A stretch of 64,000 bases of DNA from Piscinibacter aquaticus (GTDB lineage Bacteria; Pseudomonadota; Gammaproteobacteria; Burkholderiales; Burkholderiaceae_C), in NCBI GenBank assembly GCA_007994965.1, contig VOPW01000001.1:1984001-2048000 (forward strand), in the 5' to 3' direction. A program made the position numbers and the translations under genes. Within the stretch, counting starts at the first letter, position 1, and every line of letters begins with the position of its first letter. The notes under the pieces were generated by a model. It had not been told where the DNA came from, did no database searches, and worked only from the letters and a program-made list of their open reading frames with translations. This document shows positions 47,426 to 55,923 of this stretch, piece by piece.

Positions 47426-49911
47426 TCAGGCGAAGCGCCGTTCCTTGTAGCTGATGCTCTGCTTCCAGTCGTCGACGCTGCCGACCCGCTTGATGCTCGC
47501 CCAGGTGCCCTTGTAGTAGGGCACCACGTTGCGGTCCACCCAGGGGCTGGTCACGTCGCCGGCCACGCCGCGGATGTAGCCGAACAGCATGAAGGTCTGT
47601 CCCGGCTTGATGGCCTTCTGCGGGTAGGCCATCGCGTAGGTGCTGCCGAAGTCGTTGAACACCTCGACCACGTCGCCCGGGTTCACGCCCATCGTGCGCG
47701 CATCCTCGGGGTTCATCTCGATGAAGGCCGACGGATAGCGGTCGCGCACGAAGCTGTTGTACTGGTCGTGGTAGGCCGTCTGCCAGACCTCGTTGGCGCG
47801 GCCGTTGTTGATCCAGTAGCGGTGCTTGGCCTTCTGGTCGGCCACGATCTTGGGCAAGCCGTTCCACGGCGCCGGCTTGAACTCCGCCTTGCCGTCCTTG
47901 GTGTCGAACTTGCCGTCGGTGTAGGCCATCTCGGTCCCGATCAGCTTGTCGCCCTCGACCCGTTTGATCGGCAATTGCACGCCGTTGTTGCCCGCCTTGC
48001 GCAGCAGCGCGTAGGTGGCCAGGTAGCCGGTGTCGCCGCCCTGGCTGTCGATCGGGCCCACACCCGGCCGGCCGGCGCGACGGAAGCCGTCGTTGAAGGC
48101 GTCTTCCTCGGTCTTCCACTCGAAGCCCTCGAAGCGCTTGGCAATGTCGGCCTTGCCGTCACGCGCGTACATGGCCTTCAGCGTGTTCGCGATGTCGGCC
48201 GCGATCAGGCAGTCGGGCTTGGCGGACCCCGGCGGGTCCATGAACTTCTCCGACAGGCGCAGGCGCCGCTCGCCGTTCATCGAGGTCAGGTTCATCTCGC
48301 CCGGGTGCGCGGCCGGCAGCAGCATGTGCGATTCCTCGGCCAGCGTGATCGGGTACAGGTTGATGCCGACCACGTACATGCCGCCCTTGTTCTTGCAGGC
48401 GTCGTAGATGATGTCGACCATCTGTTCGACGCTGGCCCCCTTTGGCACGCGCCATGGCCTCGCTCACGACCTGCGCCCGCTTGCTCAGCGCGCGCCGATG
48501 CTCCTCGGCGTTGAGCGTCGTCTGGAACGGGTTGGTGCCCCAGATCGTGTACATCAGCCCTCGGCCCTGGATGACCTCCTGGTCGATGTAGATCTTCTTG
48601 TCGCCGGGATACGGCGGGCGCGTGTAGCCCTCCTGGTGGCCGCCCATGCGGCACACGCCGGTGCCGCGCCGGCCGACGTTCTGTGTGGCCAGCACCAAGC
48701 TCACGAGCGAGCTCTGGATGACGTAGTTGTCGTTGCCCCAGATGATGCCCTTCTCGTAGGCATGGAAGGTGCGCGGACGGTGGCCCGAGGCCTTGGCCTT
48801 GTAGGCCCACTCGGCCGCCCCGGCGGATCTTCGCGACCGGGATGCCGGTGGCCTTGGAGCCGTCCTCCAGCGACATGCGGTTGACCTTCATCGCGTCGTC
48901 GAAGCCCTTGGTGAACTTCGCGATGTAGTCCTTGTCGTGCCAGCCCTGGTCGACCACGTAGGTCAGCAGCGTGTTGAACAGGGCAGTGTCCGAGCCCGGC
49001 TCGATGTCCAGGTGCAGCACGTTGTCCTTGCCGGCGATCTGCTCGCAGATGGCCACCGTCGCCGAGCGACGCGGGTCGACGATGATGACCTTCGCCGCCG
49101 CCGCGCTCTCGCCCTGGAACCATTTCTTCTTCTTGTCGACCGTGCTACCGCTGAGGTTGGGCAGCCAGTGGTTGAGGAAGTAGTTGGTCTGCGTCTCGTA
49201 CGGGTTGCAGCCGGTGGCGATGATGCAGTCCGACAGCTGCGCGTCCTCGTAGCTGTTGTTCAGCTCGCCGACGCCCATGTCGCGCGTGGCATGGCACTCG
49301 CTGTTGTAGGCCGGCCGGTTGTGGATGCGCACCATCGGCGTCTGCAGCGCCGAGAACATCAGCTTGCCGGTGCCCCAGGTGTTCTCGAAGCCGCCGCCGG
49401 CGCCGCCGTGGTCGAAGCAGTCGTAGAGCAGGCCGCTCGGACCGTCGGTGTCGAGGATCTTCTTGGTCAGGCCCGCGTAGATCGCCAGCGCGTTGTCCCA
49501 GCTCGTGTCGAGCCACTGGTCGCCGCGGTTGATGCGCGGGTTCTTCAGGCGCTCCTTGCCGATCCCGTCGTGCGCGTACATGTACGAGGCCATCTTGCCG
49601 CCCCGCGTGGACGACAGGCCGCTGTTCACGCTGCAGCCCTTGTCCGGCACGATCATGATGTTCCAGCGCTTGCCGCTGCGATCGGTGATCGTGTTGGTCA
49701 TCGCCTTGGTCATCGTGATGGCCAGCGGCGGCACCTGCTTCGTGAAGTCCACGCCGAGCGCGTTCTGGCCGGCCGGGCGGCCGCCTTCGCGGTTGGCGTC
49801 CCACTTGTACACGTGGTAGCCGCAGCCCACGATGCAGAAGTGGCAGGTCATGTTCGTGCGCTGCGCATCCTTCGGGGGCAGCGCGATCCGGTCCTTGATG
49901 GTGGTGCTCAT
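47426..49911 (-). CDS. aioA: Arsenite oxidase large subunit (frame changes near 48440 and 48825)
   Basis: A molybdopterin oxidoreductase of the DMSO reductase superfamily, about 828 residues. Near the N-terminus [19 protein letters not shown] carries the C-x2-C-x3-C ligand set for the [3Fe-4S] cluster. Typical AioA stretches are [80 protein letters not shown] and the C-terminal [19 protein letters not shown]. It oxidises arsenite to arsenate in the periplasm, passing electrons through AioB. Both frame changes sit in G runs (CCGGGGCGG and AAAGGGGGCC) that look one base too long. Confidence 0.95.
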
Positions 49912-49922
49912 CGCGTGCTCCT

Positions 49923-50452
49923 TTAGAGGATGTTGGCACGGCGACCGTAGATCAGCCCGTCGACGCCGACGGCGCTGACGGTGTCGGTCTTCGAGTCGTA
50001 CTCGAGCAGCACGCGCGGCAGGTCTTCGGTGGCCGGCCACACACCATCTGGCCGCCGTTCTCGGCATCGAACATCGAGTAGTGGCAGCCGCACTTGAAGA
50101 CCTTGGTGCCGCCCTCGTACTGCACCGGGCAGCCCATGTGCGTGCACAGCGTGCTGTAGGCGACGATGTCGCCGTTGGGCCCGATGCCCCCGGGCACCGC
50201 CGAGCCCATGCGGATCGCGACGCACGGTGAGCTCGGATCGGGGTAGCTGAAGCTCACCGCCTGGTTGACAGGCATGCCGCCCGCCTTGCCGACGCTGCGT
50301 TTCGGGTAGTTGAGGTTCGTCGAGGTGCTGCCGGCTGGCGATGCGGCCTGGGCCGCGCCTAGCACCAACGCCGCACCGGCCGTGCCGACGACGGCCGCAG
50401 CGCCGCCAGTGGACTTGAGGAATATGCGGCGGCTGAGCTTGTGCTCTTCCAT
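49923..50452 (-). CDS. aioB: Arsenite oxidase small Rieske subunit (frame change near 50038)
   Basis: About 175 residues. A Tat signal ([18 protein letters not shown]) exports the folded AioAB complex. The Rieske [2Fe-2S] ligands are CTHMGCPV and CGCHYSMFD (C-x-H and C-x2-H), with the two extra cysteines that can form the structural disulfide. After the frame change the end reads [20 protein letters not shown] and [20 protein letters not shown] at 50038 fits a G lost from CCGGGCCACC. An AGGAGA site precedes the ATG. First gene of the operon, downstream of a sigma-54 promoter. Confidence 0.94.
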
Positions 50453-50495
50453 GGCTTGTCTCCTGTGGTGTTGTGATCCGAACGGCTCATGCAGC

Positions 50496-50510
50496 GCAAG
50501 CCACGTGCCA
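50496..50510 (-). promoter_or_regulatory. Sigma-54 promoter of aioBA
   Basis: On the minus strand TGGCACGTGGCTTGC matches the sigma-54 consensus TGGCACG-N4-TTGC without a mismatch in the -24 GG and -12 GC elements. The -12 element is about 44 bp ahead of the aioB ATG, giving a short leader. AioR, encoded nearby, is a sigma-54 activator, and arsenite oxidase operons of this class are known to need RpoN. Confidence 0.88.
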
Positions 50511-50625
50511 CAGAACTGTCTCAATGAAATCAAGCACTTGGCGGCAGGCGCTTAGGGCTTAGTCCGGATGGCGTAACGCGGGCGGCCGGGTGTACGTTAC
50601 GGAAACGAAACCACCGGAGCGTGGC

Positions 50626-51475
50626 GTGCAACGAAGGAGACTGCTGAGGGGAGCCGCCGCGATGGCGGCTGCGCCGGGCCCGGCACTGGCCCAGGAGAGG
50701 CTGCGCATCGGCTTGACGGCAGTGATCCTCGCGGACCGGGCGGCCTTCCTGGCGCGCTGGGCCGACTACCTCTCGCAGCGCCTCGACACGCGCGTCACCT
50801 TCGTGTCGCGAGACCAATACCAGACGGTGCACGACCTGCTCTTCAACGGCCAGATCGATGCGGCCTGGACCTGCGGCTACCCGTTCGTGCGCTTCCAGTC
50901 ACAGCTGCAGCTGGTGGCGGTGCCCCTCTACCAGGGCCAGCCGACCTACCAGTCCTACCTGATCCGCCCGCTCGGGGACACCACCGTGTCGGGATGGGCG
51001 TCCCTGGCCGGCAAGGTCTTCGCCTACTCGGACCCGCTGTCGAACTCGGGCTGGCTGGTGGCCCAGGGCGAGTTCGCTAAGGCAGGCATCGGCCAGCGTG
51101 ACCTCAAGCGAGCTTTCTTCGCACACGGGCACCGCAACGTGGCCGACGCGGTGGCCTCGCGCCTGGCCGATGCCGGCTCGATCGACGGTTACGTCTGGGA
51201 GACGATGAAGCTGCAGGGCATGGCCGGGGCCAGCCAGACCGAGGTGATCTGGAAGTCGCGCCTGCACGGATTCCCGCCGCTGGTGGCTGCCACGGGCGCG
51301 GCACCGGCGCGCGTGGAGGCGCTGCGGCGCAGCCTGCTCGACATGCAGAAGGACGATGCCGGCCGGGCGTTGCTGAAGTCGCTCAACCTCGACGGTTTCA
51401 TCGCCGGCCGTGGGCCTGTTCGACTCGATCCGGCAGCTTGCGCGCAGCGTGCCGGGCTCCGGGGTGACAACCTAG
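50626..51475 (+). CDS. aioX: AioX periplasmic arsenite-sensing protein (frame change near 51415)
   Basis: About 283 residues of the PhnD-type substrate-binding family. A signal peptide (QRRRLLRGAAAMAAAPGPAL) is followed by LRIGLTAVILADRAAFLARW, TFVSRDQYQTVHDLLFNGQI, DAAWTCGYPFVRF with the conserved Cys, KVFAYSDPLSNSGWLVAQGE and SIDGYVWETMKL. AioX binds arsenite and signals to AioS. The GTG was chosen because GGAG lies 6 bp upstream. At GGCCGTGGGCC the frame changes; the restored end reads GLFDSIRQLARSVPGSGVTT and its TAG overlaps the aioS GTG. Confidence 0.88.
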
Positions 51476-52926
51476 TGCTGTCGCGGCTGCCCTATCGCGT
51501 CCAGATCCCGTTGGGCCTGTCGCTGGCGGTCGTGCTCGCGGCCCTGCTGGTGACGGCGGTGGCGGCGCAGATCTTCGCCCGCACGGCGCGCACCGACACG
51601 CTCGCCACGGTGGACCGCGCCGCGCAGTTGCTGTCGGCGCAGTCGCTGCCGCTGCTGGCCGCAGACGACATCTGGCGTGTCTTCGCGCTGCTGCGCAACA
51701 CCGCGGCCTTCCTGCCCGGCGCATCGACCGGGCAGGCCCGCGCGGCGGTGCTGGACAACGAAGGCCGGGTCTTCGCCAGCTCGGCCCCGCAACTGCTGCG
51801 GACCGCGAGCGCCCTGATGGGCCAGCCGGTCAATGGCTACACCCTGCCCTCACCGGCTTCCGTCACGAAGCGCGTGCGCATCGACCGGCCGGACGGATCG
51901 ATCGCACTCGTCGAACCCATCCGCAGCGAGGACGGACAGGTGCTGGGCTTCACCTACATCGAGGTCGATGCTCCCGTGTTCGCGGCCGACTGGGCCGCGC
52001 TCACCGAGCCAGCCCTGATCGGCGTCGGCCTCGCCGCCTTCATCCTGCTCCCGGCCGGCTGGTGGATCGGCCGGCGCATGACGGCCCCCGTGCTGAGCAT
52101 GGCCAGCGTGATCGAACGCCTCGGTCGGGACGAACCGGCGCAGCTGAAGCAGCAGCTGCCGCACACCAAGGATCCCGAACTCGGCCGCATCAGCGCGGCG
52201 GTCGAGCAGTTGATCTCCGAGATGCAGGTGCGCAGGCAGGCGGAGCGCCGCGCGCTGTCGGCCGAGCGCATGGCGGCCGTGGGTCGCATCACCGCGGCGG
52301 TCGCACACGAGATCAACAACCCGCTGGCCGGGCTGCTGACCGCCACCCAGACCCTGAGCGTGCACGGCGGTTCGGAAGAGACGCGCAAGCGGACGCTCGA
52401 CCTGTTGCGGCGCGGGCTCAACCAGATCCAGACCACCGTGGCGGCCCTGCTGCCGCAGGCGCGCGTCGAGGACCGTGCACTGGAGATCGACGACTTCGCC
52501 GACGTCGTCACCCTCGCGCACCCCGACGTGTCGCATCGCGACGTGAAGCTCACCACCGCCGTCGAGGTCGAGTCCGCCATGCGCGTGCCCTCCGCGGCGC
52601 TCCGGCAGGTGATGTTGAACATGCTGCTCAATGGCGTCTCGGCGGCGGGCGAGCCCGGCGCGGTGCATGCCGAACTGCGCGCCGACGCGGATCGGGTCAC
52701 CTTCAGCGTGGCGCACGGCGGCAAGACGCTCACCGCGGAAGGCCTGCACAGCACGGTCGCGGCCGAGAGCGGCGACGACCCGCGAGGCTTCGGCCTGTGG
52801 GTCTGCCGGGAGATCGCCACCCAGTACGGCGGTGGATTCGCCGTCGATGAAGCACACCGTCAGGGCACCTGCCTTGTCTTCTGGATACCCAATCGAGAGA
52901 CCCATGAAGAGCCTGTTGTTGATTGA
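51475..52926 (+). CDS. aioS: AioS sensor histidine kinase
   Basis: A 483-residue membrane kinase. A first transmembrane helix (PLGLSLAVVLAALLVTAVAA), a periplasmic sensor domain of about 170 residues and a second helix (ALIGVGLAAFILLPAGWWIG) are followed by a HAMP-like linker and the kinase core: H-box AAVAHEINNPLAGLLTATQT, N-box region LRQVMLNMLLNGVSAAGEPG and a degenerate G-box GFGLWVCREIATQYGGGF. It receives the AioX signal and phosphorylates AioR. The GTG shares its first base with the aioX TAG, so the two are coupled, although the present sequence reads as one open frame across both. Confidence 0.88.
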   Translation: MLSRLPYRVQIPLGLSLAVVLAALLVTAVAAQIFARTARTDTLATVDRAAQLLSAQSLPLLAADDIWRVFALLRNTAAFLPGASTGQARAAVLDNEGRVFASSAPQLLRTASALMGQPVNGYTLPSPASVTKRVRIDRPDGSIALVEPIRSEDGQVLGFTYIEVDAPVFAADWAALTEPALIGVGLAAFILLPAGWWIGRRMTAPVLSMASVIERLGRDEPAQLKQQLPHTKDPELGRISAAVEQLISEMQVRRQAERRALSAERMAAVGRITAAVAHEINNPLAGLLTATQTLSVHGGSEETRKRTLDLLRRGLNQIQTTVAALLPQARVEDRALEIDDFADVVTLAHPDVSHRDVKLTTAVEVESAMRVPSAALRQVMLNMLLNGVSAAGEPGAVHAELRADADRVTFSVAHGGKTLTAEGLHSTVAAESGDDPRGFGLWVCREIATQYGGGFAVDEAHRQGTCLVFWIPNRETHEEPVVD

Positions 52927-54241
52927 GGACGACCCGATCATGGGCGAGTCCCTGGTGCAGCGATTCGAACTCGAAGGCTTTGAAGTGCAGTGGTGTCGCA
53001 GGCTGGCAGAAGCGGCCGAGGCGCTGCCCGCCGGCTTCAGCGCGGTGATCAGCGACGTGCGCCTGACCGATGGCCTGGCGACGCAGTGGTTCATGGAACT
53101 GCCCGCAGCGCAGCGCGAACTGCCCTGGTTCTTCCTCACCGGCTATGGCAGCGTGAATGATGCGGTCGCCACGGTGCGCGCCGGGGCGCGCGAGTACCTG
53201 ACCAAGCCCTTCGACATCGAGCGCCTGGTCGCCATGGTCCAGGAGGCCAGTTCGCCGGCCGCGGTCGTCCCCGAGGACAGCGTGCTCGGCATCTCGCCGG
53301 CGATGCGGCATGCCGAGTCGCTGGTGCGCAAGGTCGCGAAACAGCGCGTGCCGGTGCTGCTGACCGGCGAGTCCGGGGTCGGCAAGGAAGTAGCGGCCCA
53401 GTTGATCCACCAGCTCGGCGAGCGGGCTGGCAAGGGCGAGTTCATCGCGGTGAACTGCGCGGCCGTGCCGGAGACGATGATGGAGGCCGAGTTCTTCGGC
53501 TACGAGAAGAACGCCTTCACCGGCGCAGCGCGCATGCACCGCGGCTACCTGGAGCGCGCGGACGGCGGCACGCTCTTCCTCGACGAAGTCGGCGAACTGC
53601 CGGCCAGCATGCAGGCCAAGCTCCTGCGCGCGCTGCAGGAACGCAGCTTCTTCCGCCTGGGCTCGGAGAAGGTGACGCGCAGCGACTTCCGCATCATCGC
53701 GGCCACGAACCGCGACCTGCACGCCGACATGGCGGCCGGCACCTTTCGTGAAGACCTGTTCTACCGGCTCGCCGTCATCCGCATCGGGCTGCCGCCGCTG
53801 CGCGAGCGCCCGGAAGACATCCGCTGGCTGACCGAGCGCATGCTGCAGCAGATCGCCATCGAGCAGGGCCGGCCCGTGGCCATGTCCGAAGCGTTCATGC
53901 GCGACGTGATGGCCCGGACCTGGAAGGGCAACGCCAGGGAGCTGCGCTCGTTCCTGGAAGAAGCCGTGGTGCTCAGCGAAGCAGGCATCCTGGACGTGCC
54001 CGACACCGCTGTGACGCAGCGTGTCGCGTCGCCTGCCGACGGCCCGGCCGGCGCGTTCGCGCCACTGCACGCGATGGTCGAGGAGGCAGAACGCCGGCAC
54101 ATCCGCAGCGCCCTGGAGCGCACCGGGGGCAGCGTCATCAAGACCTCGGAACTGCTCGGCATCAGTCGAAAGACGCTCTGGGAGAAGATGAAGAAACTCA
54201 AGGTCGAAAACGAGCTGGGCTCCAGTCGCGGTCCCGGTTAG
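52904..54241 (+). CDS. aioR: AioR sigma-54-dependent response regulator
   Basis: A 445-residue NtrC-type activator in one intact frame. Receiver domain: SLLLIEDDPIMGESLVQRFE with the acidic pair, VISDVRLTDGLA with the phospho-Asp, and the Lys of REYLTKPFDIERL. The AAA+ domain has Walker A TGESGVGKEVAAQLIH, a GAFTGA-type loop NAFTGAARMHRGYLERADGG and Walker B GTLFLDEVGELP. A Fis-type HTH closes it (ALERTGGSVIKTSELLGISR). It should act at the sigma-54 promoter of aioBA. It overlaps aioS by 23 bp. Confidence 0.95.
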   Translation: MKSLLLIEDDPIMGESLVQRFELEGFEVQWCRRLAEAAEALPAGFSAVISDVRLTDGLATQWFMELPAAQRELPWFFLTGYGSVNDAVATVRAGAREYLTKPFDIERLVAMVQEASSPAAVVPEDSVLGISPAMRHAESLVRKVAKQRVPVLLTGESGVGKEVAAQLIHQLGERAGKGEFIAVNCAAVPETMMEAEFFGYEKNAFTGAARMHRGYLERADGGTLFLDEVGELPASMQAKLLRALQERSFFRLGSEKVTRSDFRIIAATNRDLHADMAAGTFREDLFYRLAVIRIGLPPLRERPEDIRWLTERMLQQIAIEQGRPVAMSEAFMRDVMARTWKGNARELRSFLEEAVVLSEAGILDVPDTAVTQRVASPADGPAGAFAPLHAMVEEAERRHIRSALERTGGSVIKTSELLGISRKTLWEKMKKLKVENELGSSRGPG

Positions 54242-54281
54242 GTCCGCGCCGGTGAGCGCGCGCCTCGGGATCTGTGCCGAG

Positions 54282-55685
54282 CTACAGGTTCATGCCTTCT
54301 TCGTCATGGGCGGCCTCATCGATCTTGACCTTGCCCCGGACGATCACCTCTCTCGCGCTCTCCCCGCGCATCCAGCAGTCCAGCATGTCCGCCCACACCT
54401 GCATGAGCGCACGCCTCGGACCGGACAAGCGCGCGTGGTTGTATGCCGCGGCCACCTGGTCCTTCTTCTGATGCGCCAGGCACGCCTCGACAAGCGCCTC
54501 CGGAAACAGCGCGTCGTTGAGCCGTGAGGAGAACGTCCGACGCAGGTCGTGAACGGAGACCGGCAGGAACGGCTCCTGGGCCGGCGTCCTGTCTGCGTTG
54601 ATGCGATCCACGGCCGCGGCGATGGTCCGGTTCAGCGTCGCCTGGCTGATCGGCTCCGCAGAGTCATAGCGGCTCGGGTGCAGGAACCTGCTCGACGGGA
54701 AGCAGGTTCGCAGCGTCGTCAGGATGTCCAGCGCCTGCTCGGCGAGGTACACCGTGTGCGGCTTGCCTGCCTTCATCCGCTCCGCGGGGATCAGCCACTG
54801 CGCCCGGTCCCAGTCCACTTCCGCCCAGGTGGCGCCGACGAACTCGCCCTTGCGCACGCCCGTCAACAGCATGAACCGGACGGCGAGCCGCAGGGTCGGC
54901 ATGGTGCCGGTCTGCTCGAGCGCATCGAGCATGGCCTTGATTTCGTGGCGGTTCAGGTTGCGCTCACGGGGACGAAGGTCGCGTAGACCTTTCGCGCCAG
55001 CGCCTCGGCCGGGTTGTCGATCTCCACGCCCTTCCCGATCGCGAACCGGTAAACCTGCAGCACCAGTTCGCGGGCGTGGACGGCCGGCCCCGGCCCACGC
55101 TCCGCCTTGACCCGATCGAGCAGTTCGCCCAACGCGACCGGCTTGATCTCTTCGAGGTTCAGCTTCCCGAAGGGGCCCGCAAGGATCCGGTTGTAGATCG
55201 ATCGCCGCAGCGACAGCGTGCTGTCGGCCAGCCGCTCGGCGCCGCTCTTGGCGTCGGACTTGAACTCGAAATAGCGCGTCGTCCACCGCCCGAAGGTCAT
55301 GGCATCGGCGAGCTCGCTGCGCTGCTCCACCTTGGCACGGGCCGGTGACCGACCGGAACTGATATCGACGCGCGCCCGGGCCAGCAGCAGCCGCGCCTCC
55401 TCCAGCGTGACATCCATGCCGTAGGCGGTGGGAGCGCTGGGCGTGACGCGCCACCGGCTCGTGGCGCCCGATGGTCAGGGTCTCGCGCCGACCACCGAAG
55501 CGGTAGTCGTAGCGGAAGGACCGGCTGCCACTGGGCGAGATGACGACGTAGAGACCATTGCCGCCGTCACTGACCTTGTACGCCCGCTCGCGGGGCGGCA
55601 TGTCGCGCAGCTTGGCGTCCGTCAAGCCATGCCGCGCCTTCGCGCCGGCCGGCCCGCTGCGAGCCCGATCCACCGAGGTGTCCAT
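54282..55685 (-). CDS. int: P4-type tyrosine integrase (frame changes near 54970 and 55457)
   Basis: About 467 residues. An N-terminal DUF4102-like arm-binding domain (GLTDAKLRDMPPRERAYKVS, GNGLYVVISPSGSRSFRYDY), a SAM-like core-binding domain (RWTTRYFEFKSDAKSG) and the catalytic domain with RFMLLTGVRKGEFVGATWAE (Arg), VSVHDLRRTFSSRLND (HxxR), CLAHQKKDQVAAAYNHA (His and nucleophile Tyr). It should insert and excise the element at guaA, whose 3' end lies about 225 bp away. The middle third is in a different frame than both ends. Confidence 0.9.
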   Translation of the reverse strand: MDTSVDRARSGPAGAKARHGLTDAKLRDMPPRERAYKVSDGGNGLYVVISPSGSRSFRYDYRFGGRRETLTIGRHEPVARHAQRSHRLRHGCHAGGGAAAAGPGARRYQFRSVTGPCQGGAAQRARRCHDLRAVDDALFRVQVRRQERRRAAGRQHAVAAAIDLQPDPCGPLREAEPRRDQAGRVGRTARSGQGGAWAGAGRPRPRTGAAGLPVRDREGRGDRQPGRGAGAKGLRDLRPRERNLNRHEIKAMLDALEQTGTMPTLRLAVRFMLLTGVRKGEFVGATWAEVDWDRAQWLIPAERMKAGKPHTVYLAEQALDILTTLRTCFPSSRFLHPSRYDSAEPISQATLNRTIAAAVDRINADRTPAQEPFLPVSVHDLRRTFSSRLNDALFPEALVEACLAHQKKDQVAAAYNHARLSGPRRALMQVWADMLDCWMRGESAREVIVRGKVKIDEAAHDEEGMNL

Positions 55686-55911
55686 GAGGTCTCCGATCCA
55701 CTGCCTGTCGCAGGATCGCGATACCGTCATGGGGGCTGACGGTATCGCCGAGGGCCTGCAAGCGTAGGTGCTCGGATACCGTCAAATCAACCGTCAGGAC
55801 GCCTGGGACGGCGCTGGATCGCGCGGGACGCTCTCGGACGCTAAGTCCTTGTCCACACAGCGAAATCGGATTGTTCTGGGATGGCCGGAGACACCGTGGG
55901 ACGATCTTGGA

Positions 55912-55923
55912 TCATTCCCACTC
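55912..55923 (-). other. Probable attachment site core in the guaA 3' end
   Basis: The minus strand reads GAGTGGGAATGA, the last codons and stop of guaA. Islands and ICEs that use guaA as target are known to recombine at this GAGTGGGA sequence. The integrase gene and about 225 bp of non-coding DNA with short repeats (GACGGTAT at 55739 and ATACCGTC at 55776, inverted) lie directly beyond it. A matching copy was not found elsewhere in the window. Confidence 0.65.

Larger units (their letters stand above)
1..55923. mobile_element. ICE-like conjugative element inserted at guaA (left end outside window)
   Basis: The span holds a VirB/VirD4 secretion system, relaxase, partition genes, SSB, RadC, toxin-antitoxin genes, a defence operon, arsenic cargo and a tyrosine integrase, and it stops at the 3' end of guaA; beyond that point only conserved chromosomal genes follow. 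This layout is that of an integrative and conjugative element with the integrase at the guaA-proximal end. No replication initiator was recognised, which fits an integrated element better than a plasmid. The other attachment site was not found in the window, so the left boundary lies before base 1. Confidence 0.8.

Noticed and set aside
46928..48514. Open frame of 528 codons on the plus strand
   Set aside because: Antisense to the nitroreductase and aioA genes; composition ([19 protein letters not shown]) is typical of a shadow frame.
17661..54241. Reading the many broken genes as pseudogenes of a decaying island
   Set aside because: Both halves of each gene keep conserved motifs, breaks share sequence contexts, and guaA and smpB outside the island are broken in the same way.
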